From: Lycorma delicatula
Lineage: Eukaryota; Arthropoda; Insecta; Hemiptera; Fulgoridae
NCBI RefSeq assembly: GCF_047948215.1
Contig: NC_134455.1
Location: forward strand, 165,150,575-165,214,574
DNA: 64,000 nucleotides
Reading direction: 5' to 3'
This document shows, in pieces, positions 56,601 through 64,000 of the stretch (within the stretch, counting starts at the first letter, position 1; each line of letters starts with the position of its first letter). Both the position numbers and the translations under genes were made by a program. The notes below the pieces were generated by a model. It had not been told where the DNA came from. It worked only from the letters and a program-made list of their open reading frames with translations, and did not search any database.

Positions 56601-59600
56601 TTTTTATTACTAAAAAGTCAACTATATTTTTCTCTAACTAAATAGATAAACTGCATTGCCTCATTAATTTATTGCTTTGCACTATTCATTCCAATATTTT
56701 CTGAGCGTAATTATAACATTATACAGTTTTTGTGGTTAGATGAAAATAAATTATTTCACTTGTACATCCAATAAAATGTCACATGTATTTTAGTGGGCTT
56801 GGCATGTTAATGTGTAATAGCGTATTTGACTCTGAATAATGGATTTGAAAATCACTTCGCTACCTAAGATTCCTTTTTAAGCCAGTCTGCTATAGAGTAT
56901 TTTTTTAACACATGAGGATGGCTGTGTGATTTTTAGTAATGGATTTTTTGTTTTGTTTCATGTGGCATACTAATTTTACTCTGTCCAATTCTTGGTAAAA
57001 TGTTAACATCTTACAACATTAGATTGTATTTAAAAACTAAATAATTGGAACACAATAGGACAACACTTCATCCAGTTAGCAAAAGCCCATATTAACCAGA
57101 AATTACTGTACAGTTTATTTTTACAGAATTTAACAGGATTTAATTCATTTAAAAAATGTTGCATTATAATTTTGTTAAACCATTCATTTATGTATAAAAA
57201 TTATCAAACTTAAGTATGTTTGAAACCATATCTTCTAGGTAGACATATCATCAAAAATCCATTTAAAATTTTTCCATTAATAATAATAATAGTAGTATTT
57301 GTATTTTCCATAGTATAACATTTTTTGGGTAATTTTTTCTTGTTAGATTATACATTTTTGTAGGATAAGATTGATTTAGTTTGCATTAAGGTCAAACTAT
57401 AATTTTTTTGGGATAGTCATGAAAGTCAGAACAAGTTTTCAGAATGTAAAAATTGGCTTTCATTTATTCTTAAAAAATCATCCTCTGTCAATTTGGACAA
57501 CAGAGTAAATAATATTTTCATGTTATTCTGTATAATACTTTAAGGCTCTAAGAAAGGCCCTTATTATAAATATTTGATTAATATTTTTAATAAGTTATCA
57601 AACAGTGTAAAAGATCTTCAGATTAATTAATTAAATTAAATGTTCCCTTATTTTTAAATGGGTCATTTCATGTCGGATCATATACTTAGGGCCATTTTGA
57701 ATATTTTTACCATAATTTCTAGCATCCTTCAGAAAACTGGAAACATCACAAAACAAATTATCCCATCACCATATTGAATTTAGGGTTATTTTTAAATGTG
57801 CTGCAAGTTAGAGTTAATGTTAACAAGAATTCTTTGTAATTGTTTTGTAAGTGCAATTTTGAAAATACTTAAATTTAGTTTTCTTTTACTTAAAAAAATA
57901 TTTCATGTTTTCATAAAAAATACAGAGGTTTGTGTTAAACACTATCTTCTTGGTTTTTAAAGATATTCAGTTCAAAAAAAACCATGTTAAAAAGCATGAA
58001 ATGTACAATATTTTCTGTCAGTTTATACTCAGGCCTACTTACCTGTAAATAAATAAAAAGATTGATAAATTTTAACAAAAACCTTCTCTTTTAAAGTTAA
58101 AAATGTTAAAGATAAAACTAAACTCGCCTTCAATTTTTTTTTTTTCGGGATACAGTCTTTATAGTATACTACTTCCCTAAAAAGTTTCAGGCGTGTTAGA
58201 GTTACCTTCTTTTTTTTAATGGGTCTTCAAATGCTGCGATTTTTCTAAAATCTGGTACTTTCAATCTGAAATATCTCAGAACAGACACACTTAAAAAATT
58301 CAAAATTTTCAGGAAACATTCTTTCATTGGTTTTTAATAAGTGTTAAAATTTCATCACTGATACTTTTTTAGTTATAAATGTCTAAATATAGCTAAAATT
58401 ATTAAAATTAAAATGTTTTAAGAAGTAATATCACAATTCTATAGTTATTTTTGTTAGACTGAAATTTAAAAAAATACTACCCCAAATGGTTTTTCACACC
58501 TATTGAGTGAAGGGATTTCTTTTCACCAAAATTCATTTTTTTTTCAGGTTGTCAATTAATGTTACCATTGGCATTTAAGATTTTCGTGTTGGGGTAGGTT
58601 AGGCGGAGAGAGGGTGGGTTCCATGCCTTTGAAAATAATTTTAAACAGGTTTCTCCCGAGAATGGTATACATGCCTGCAAACAGAAATACGATGGGATTG
58701 ATAGCTGTTGTATAATAAATGGTAACTTTTCTAATGATCACCCGGATTATTTATAGTCCACAAGTTTGAAATTGGTAATTCTATCTAAATAAAATGAGAA
58801 AAAAATCCAATTTGTTAATCTGCATTAAAGATTCATGAAATTACATCAATAATATTATCAGTACAGAAAATTGTTCATAACAATTTTTATGCATCAGGTT
58901 GCACTATCAAGTTTACAAAAAATTACATTTTTAATATACAAATTCTATATAACCATTAAACGAGAAGTAAGTAACATATCAAGAATGTTACCATCAGATT
59001 AAATTTAATGCGGCAAGTTTGAGGATCAATATCTCAAAAATGGATAATCAGCTTTTTAAAAAAGTATAAATATAAAGAATTTAGACTTACGTTGTGAATT
59101 TATTTTTCTTTAAAAAAAAAATGTTTTTAGAGTTTTGGTTGGTATAACTTGCAAAACCCATCATCAGATTGTAAAAAATTAGTAGTATTATTTGTCACCA
59201 CATTTTAAACATTGTGACAATCTGGCAACAATGGGTTCCTTTATTCTCATGTCTACTAAGGAATAGAAAATTTAAAAACTGGAAAATCTGATCATCATAA
59301 TTTTAACTGATTTATAATTAAATTCTAATGAAACCAAGACAATGTATTCCATTATCTCTACAAGTTACAGCTATGAAAATATCATCTCCATAAAAACTGA
59401 AAAAGTTGGAGTAGTATAAAATTTAGGGATCTGTGATTTGGCATCCTACTTTGATTAATAATATTTCAAAATTTGAAACAATCCAGTATGAATTTTTTAA
59501 AATATCAACTGAATGTTGGTGGAAACAGTTGTAAATAAGATTTTTTTTTAATTTCCTCAAAATCCCTTTCATAAAAGCATCTGAATTTTTTTTTAAAGCA

Positions 59601-60229
59601 AACAACAATATAAAATTTAATCTTTTTATATACCTGACAATCCATTTTTTAATATATATACCAAAACTTTACAAAAGGCAAAAATAAAATATCACCAGAT
59701 AATCAAAATAATTGGAAAAATACAGTTTTTATTCAACAAAGAAAAAATTGTTTATCAGAATTAAAAAAAGCCAAACAAGATAAGCATAACGAAGAGAAAA
59801 ATGTTTACAGAATTTAATAAAATATTACGTATGATGACACAGATTTACATAGAACTTATAATATGAATAAGAAAAAGAGTTAATCAATCAATTTATCTAG
59901 GTTATTTAGTGATTAATTACACCTGTTTTAAAAAATATATATATATAAAAATAGTGTTTACGTTAAAAAAAGTTTCAACTGACAATATTGAAAAAAACAA
60001 ACTGATCACGTGTACTTCAAATACTCTTATACTATTTAACATCCAATAACAAAAACGTTAGAGCAAATAAAACATTATTATATTTATTAGGATAATGAAT
60101 AGTGGATCTCAAACGGACTAAAAAAATATGAGTTCAAGACCAATAATAAAAAACTGACAACAAAGTTGAAATACTTACTTTGCATTTTTTATTTATTCTT
60201 ATATAATTGAAAAATAATGGTACATGAAG
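53639..60229. other. Long AT-rich stretch, possibly intronic, no gene seen
   Basis: Weak signals only: a B-box-like ggatttgaaaatc near 56840 (possible very old SINE), a phrase gggtcatttcatgtcgga at 57660 that looks like a DNA-transposon terminus without a found partner, and a more mixed patch at 58130-58680. None can be assigned to a family. Confidence 0.45.
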
Positions 60230-60610
60230 AAGTTACCAAAGATTTCTTTTTTGGGGTGAGGGTAAGTTCTGGTGAAGTTTAATTGTTAAATTATCATTAT
60301 ATGTTTAAGTAAACCAAAAAAGTTAAAAAAATTTGTATTTAAAAAAATCTTTTTTGCTTCCAAACTGTCAAAATCACCTTCCAAGAAAACTTTTTGATTT
60401 TTCTGAATTTACTATGTCAAATAGAAAAAAATTAAAAAATCCCACTGAAAAATGTATAACCAATATAAAAAGTTACCAGAGATTTACTTTTTGGTAAAGG
60501 GGATGAATTATGATGAAATTTTATTGTAATTTATTTATTATTAAAAATTTAAATAATAAACTTTTAATTAAACCCAAAATATTAAGTTTAAATAAACCAA
60601 ATTTTTTTTT
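60230..60610 (+). repeat. Diverged two-copy direct repeat (about 240-bp period)
   Basis: gttaccaaagatttcttttttgg (about 60232) and gttaccagagatttactttttgg (about 60472) begin matching stretches that continue with gatgaa/ggtgaagttt, attgt-aa and aaaccaaa blocks. Non-coding. Confidence 0.6.
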
Positions 60611-60699
60611 TTAATTCAATATTTTTTTTAAACTTTGATTGGCTCCCTCACCCTATCATTTTCCCCAAAGAATTTTTATATTTTGGTAATTTGCACAAC

Positions 60700-60965
60700 T
60701 ATTGTACCGTTTTTTGAGGTGGAGGAACCCCATTTATGGGTGCCAAAGCAGTGTCAGACTCACTAACAGGTACCCCAAGCTGTTACAGAAAATGCGTATG
60801 TATTCCTGCACACAACCGACTAAACCTCCACCCCTGGCGACCTCCTGGAAAACCGCATTACTTCAGGAGAGGAGTAAGCGCCCACATACACATTCAGTCT
60901 CCACTAGCAAACATCATCCATACCAAACCACTATTATACCTAGGAAGACATAAAAGAAAATGGGT
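60700..60965 (+). other. GC-richer island of unknown origin
   Basis: About 260 bases, clearly richer in C and G than everything around, with two overlapping plus-strand frames open for about 80 codons each (ends at 60953 and 60981). Neither product shows a known domain. No splice context is obvious. Most likely a transposon-derived fragment that I cannot name. Confidence 0.4.
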
Positions 60966-61634
60966 AAAAAATATGCAATAAATAAATAAGACAATTTTTT
61001 TTTTCAATTTTTAGGAAAGAGGAAATTTTGAATAATTTTTTTTTAAATGCTAAGGCATGCATGCATGTTCTGAACTTAATATAAAGTGGGGTTATTTTGC
61101 AAAATTTTGAGAGAATTAACCTCAAAAAACTATCTACCCTACTCTGTGGAGATATTGACCTCAAAATGTTTACCAACAAATTGCCCCATACACATGATTC
61201 TTTACAAAATGTGAACAAAATTGGTTTTATACAGTCAAAAGTTATTAAGCTTAAAACTAACCATCATTTATTCATACATGTGTACATATACAAATATTAC
61301 CTCCACCTTTTTTTTGGGCCCTAGGTCATGAAACATTGAGAAATGCAAAAACACCCATACCTCATTTTTTGAGTGATAACCATATTTTACTTCTTGCAGA
61401 ATAGCTCTACAGTTATGATGCCAGGAAAGAAAAAATTAATACAAGACTCTTACAATACATATACCAGAATTGTACCTCATTTATTAGACAACCTGTACTT
61501 TGTAAGCTTACATGTTATTTTCACAAGAAACCTTCCCCTTAAAAAAAGGAAGTCCATTTATACTCTAAGAAATATGCGTCTTTTCTATGTTGATGGAAAG
61601 GGAATGTAAAAAAAATTAAACACGTAATGAGAAG
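60966..61634. other. AT-rich spacer, nothing recognised
   Basis: Short open frames on both strands without motifs; a self-complementary gcatgcatgc lies near 61055. Confidence 0.45.
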
Positions 61635-61945
61635 TTCTCTTTTTCTGTTTAGCCTCTGGAACCACCATAAAGTGTTACTTCAGGGGATATATGTATGAAA
61701 GTAAATGAAGTGCAGTTTTGTACAGTTTCAGGTCAGCCATTCCTAAAATGAGTGGTTAATTGAAACCCAACCACCAAAGAACACCGGTATCCACCATCTA
61801 ATATTCAAATCCATATAAAAGTAGTTACTTTTATATCCTAGTAAAGGCAGTTACCTTTACTAGGATTTAAACCTTAGAACACTCGACTTTGATATCAGCT
61901 GATTTGCAAAGGGGAGCGAGAAGCTGATCTTCAATGACTTAATGA
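61635..61945 (-). mobile_element. tRNA-derived SINE, copy 2
   Basis: In reverse orientation this carries the same body as the SINE at 44331-44560: a B-box-like aaggtttaaatcc (61875-61863), ccta-gtaaa right after it, then gggtttcaattaaccac and ttaggaatgg. It retains more of the tail than copy 1 (to about 61640). The tRNA head is worn: no clear A box was found. Two perfect palindromes lie in its middle. Confidence 0.8.
61813..61866. repeat. Two adjoining perfect palindromes inside the SINE
   Basis: atataaaagta/tacttttatat (61813-61836, 2-base spacer) directly overlaps atcctagtaaagg/cctttactaggat (61835-61866, 6-base spacer). Copy 1 lacks this duplicated structure, so it arose in, or was kept by, this copy or subfamily. 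Confidence 0.9.
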
Positions 61946-63628
61946 AAAGCTAGGAAAAGGTGAAAGTCAGTTCAGCACCTTGTAAACAAATATGTAAGCC
62001 TCATTATCAAAATCATAAATAAAGAAATGCAAACCACTGCTTACGTAAGAGTGTGTGTGTTGAAAATGACAAAAACATTGGGAAAACTCATCTGATTTTG
62101 AGTAGAATTCACAGAATGAAAGTAATTAATTAAATAATTAATAATAACTTAAAACAACCAGAGTAGGATTGTGGGTATGACAATAAACTGCATCCCTTGA
62201 AACATGATTAGCTTGTATCATGTAAAACGCCTCAGGGAATAGCTTCACAAAAAGTAAGTAGTGTCAGGTAAAGATTAATTGCCAAGAGTCAAAAATGAAT
62301 TAACTGCTTTCTATAGATCAATTGTGTTAAAGAATGTTAGTACATTTTCACTATAAATAAAGTACCAATATTATTAGTGACAATTATTAATTATTAGTGA
62401 TAATATTTCTTATTAGTGATTAATGAACTAATTGATACTAATTTAATCCACAAAAAAAGACCACATAAAAATATGTGCAGTGACGTATAGGTAGGTGTTT
62501 ATCTGATATATTACGTCCCACTTTGCAGTAAACTATATACAGTTAAATAATTAAAAAACCAATCATAAATAATAATAGTATATGTCCAGAGTGTTCCACA
62601 TTAAGACATCCAAGTATTGTTTACAACTGTAAACCTACAGCGACAACAATATATGGAGCAATAACACTGTATGCTGAGGCAGCAGCCACTGTTTCCACTG
62701 CAAATATTGATGCAGATCAAATCCTCAGTTACCTCATGCTAACTTAGCTCCCATGATATAGAGAATCATAGAGAAACAAATTAAGTCTTTCCCTCAAAAG
62801 AAAACTTTAAGACTCCAAAAAGTTACAGCCATTAATAAATATTTTCAATAAAAATAAAAGCACACCTGAACAGGTAAAACACCTAAATAAATTTGAGGTT
62901 CAGGTTCAGATACGTAATCGCCAGATGAACCTATTAAGAAAGTTACTGTTTCTGAAACAGTTACCTTTAAATGACATTTGAAGCCAATTTCTTCTCGGTT
63001 GGTTTTACTTCCCAAACCACCTTAAACAACCTTTAGTCCCCTACAACAAAAGTAGTAACCGTTTTCTCTCTTATTTTTACTAATAAAGGCTGAACATTTT
63101 TTCCACCCTGATTGTATTTTTGATAAATTGATTCACTTTGATGTAGTGAAATAATCAAATGTTAGAAAAATTGACCTACTATATTTAGGACAGCAGATAT
63201 TTAGCCTGTGTTGAGAACTGAGAAGTGCTACAAAACAAATTATGTAAAAAAATTTCAAGATTAGATTAAAAGAGCCAGTTAAAAAATAAATAAAATTCAA
63301 ATTTTGTTAGTTCGAGCTTCAATTTCTAAATTTTTTTGTTAAGATTTAGGGTATTTATGTATTAGCCCGTTGACCATAACCATAATGATGATGAACTTTG
63401 AAAATACTTCAAAGATTCGGGATCATTAACATATTTTACATATTAATAATATATGCATTATTGCTTATAATTATAGATATAAATTAACTAAACTTAACCT
63501 ATGCTTGCTAACTTTGACTAATTAACAGTAATGTTTTGATTATTTAAGTAAATAATTGCAATAATTACTGAATTTATTATTTACATACTCAATACATTAC
63601 TGTATTAATTAGTTAAGGTTAGAGAACG
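61946..63628. other. AT-rich spacer, no gene seen
   Basis: Mixed-composition patches at 62580-62770 and 62890-63060 match nothing that I recognise. The second contains a near-palindrome around gttactgtttc. No long open frame. Confidence 0.45.
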
Positions 63629-64000
63629 TACGAGGTGTAGCTGTTAAATAACAAGACTAATGCTGCTACAGAAGAACTGCGCATGTGCCAAATTCATAGG
63701 ACTGACGGCTGTGTAGTGTGAAGCCTTCTCTTTCGATTGTTGCCACTCCAGTTTCTGTACACATATTAGTCTGGCCATGGTCTTCATTTGGATGACATCT
63801 GTTTTTTTGTTTTACTGAAATATTAAGTGTTTTATTAGAGTAAAGAATTGTCATGAAATTTCAAATGAAACTTGAGAAAAACCGCTGCTGAAACTTATCC
63901 TTAATGAAAAAAGGTATATGTCAATGAATGTTTATCACGTGCATGGGGTTTTGTGAGTGCATGTTTCCAAGATGGTCAAGAAGATGTTTGCCCGGGTCAC
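63629..64000 (+). mobile_element. Second mariner element, 5' end only, cut by the window edge
   Basis: A TA (63629-63630) is followed by cgaggtgtagctgttaaata, the typical left terminal inverted repeat of a mariner. About 200 bases later comes an ATG at 63853 with decayed transposase N-terminus: KFQMKLEKT then AAETY after a one-base insertion, RYMSMNVYHVHGVL in place of the DE.LSRARVFEWFKRF-type helix-turn-helix, and ending near the GRED-type linker. Frameshifts make it a pseudogene already. The left repeat differs in sequence from the right repeat of the element at 1-1068, so these are probably different mariner lineages. The catalytic part lies outside the window. Confidence 0.82.

Noticed and set aside
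56800..56900. Possible tRNA gene or SINE head (ggatttgaaaatc resembles a B box)
   Set aside because: No convincing A box and no cloverleaf could be drawn.
57655..57680. gggtcatttcatgtcgga as a DNA-transposon terminus
   Set aside because: No matching inverted partner found within the window.
62930..62970. Inverted repeat around gttactgtttctgaaacagttac
   Set aside because: Short and imperfect; similar matches are expected by chance at this length.

Overview
The window is AT-rich eukaryotic DNA, most likely from an insect. It has long gene-free stretches, microsatellites, an intron-type 3' splice site, polyadenylation signals and many decayed copies of transposon families typical of arthropods. 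A tRNA-derived SINE and a DUF4817-type transposon would fit a hemipteran or relative, but I cannot place the species from sequence alone. No prokaryotic operons, CRISPR arrays, rRNA genes or intact tRNA genes were seen.

Only one host coding region is convincing: a large, probably last coding exon at 6032-7431 (+). It encodes seven C2H2 zinc fingers and an acidic, serine/proline-rich tail. Finger order, spacing and several signature strings match the PLAG1/PLAGL transcription factor family. The exon lacks its own start, so an upstream exon must supply the N-terminus. The 3' UTR follows it. A second host-like signal is a CpG-containing, less AT-rich block at about 53200-53636 that ends in a strong splice donor. 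It may be a promoter with a non-coding first exon.

Most other recognisable content is transposon remains. From left to right: a mariner (1-1068, cut by the window edge); a probable solo LTR with a TATA box (2096-3302); the 5' end of a DUF4817-type DNA transposon (4045-4471, minus); a 3.2-kb RTE-like non-LTR retrotransposon (21962-25170, minus); a second, more decayed non-LTR reverse transcriptase (29050-30910, minus); a DD41D Tc1/mariner-superfamily element with terminal inverted repeats of about 300 bp (31983-33915); a short endonuclease scrap (36270-36330); a pogo/jerky-like transposase with a duplicated tail (40109-42300, minus); a tRNA-derived SINE next to a near-perfect hairpin (44194-44560); a Jockey/CR1-like remnant (47640-49560, minus); a Tc1-like transposase remnant (50606-51600); a second SINE copy (61635-61945, minus); and the 5' end of another mariner (63629 to the right edge). 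All the transposases and polymerases carry frameshifts or stops, so none looks active here.

The spaces between hold AT-rich sequence, simple repeats (notably about 54 CA units at 12584-12692), short tandem duplications and several perfect palindromes. I found no convincing new multi-gene system. The items most worth following up are the two hairpins, the long-TIR DD41D element, the candidate promoter and the PLAG-like gene.
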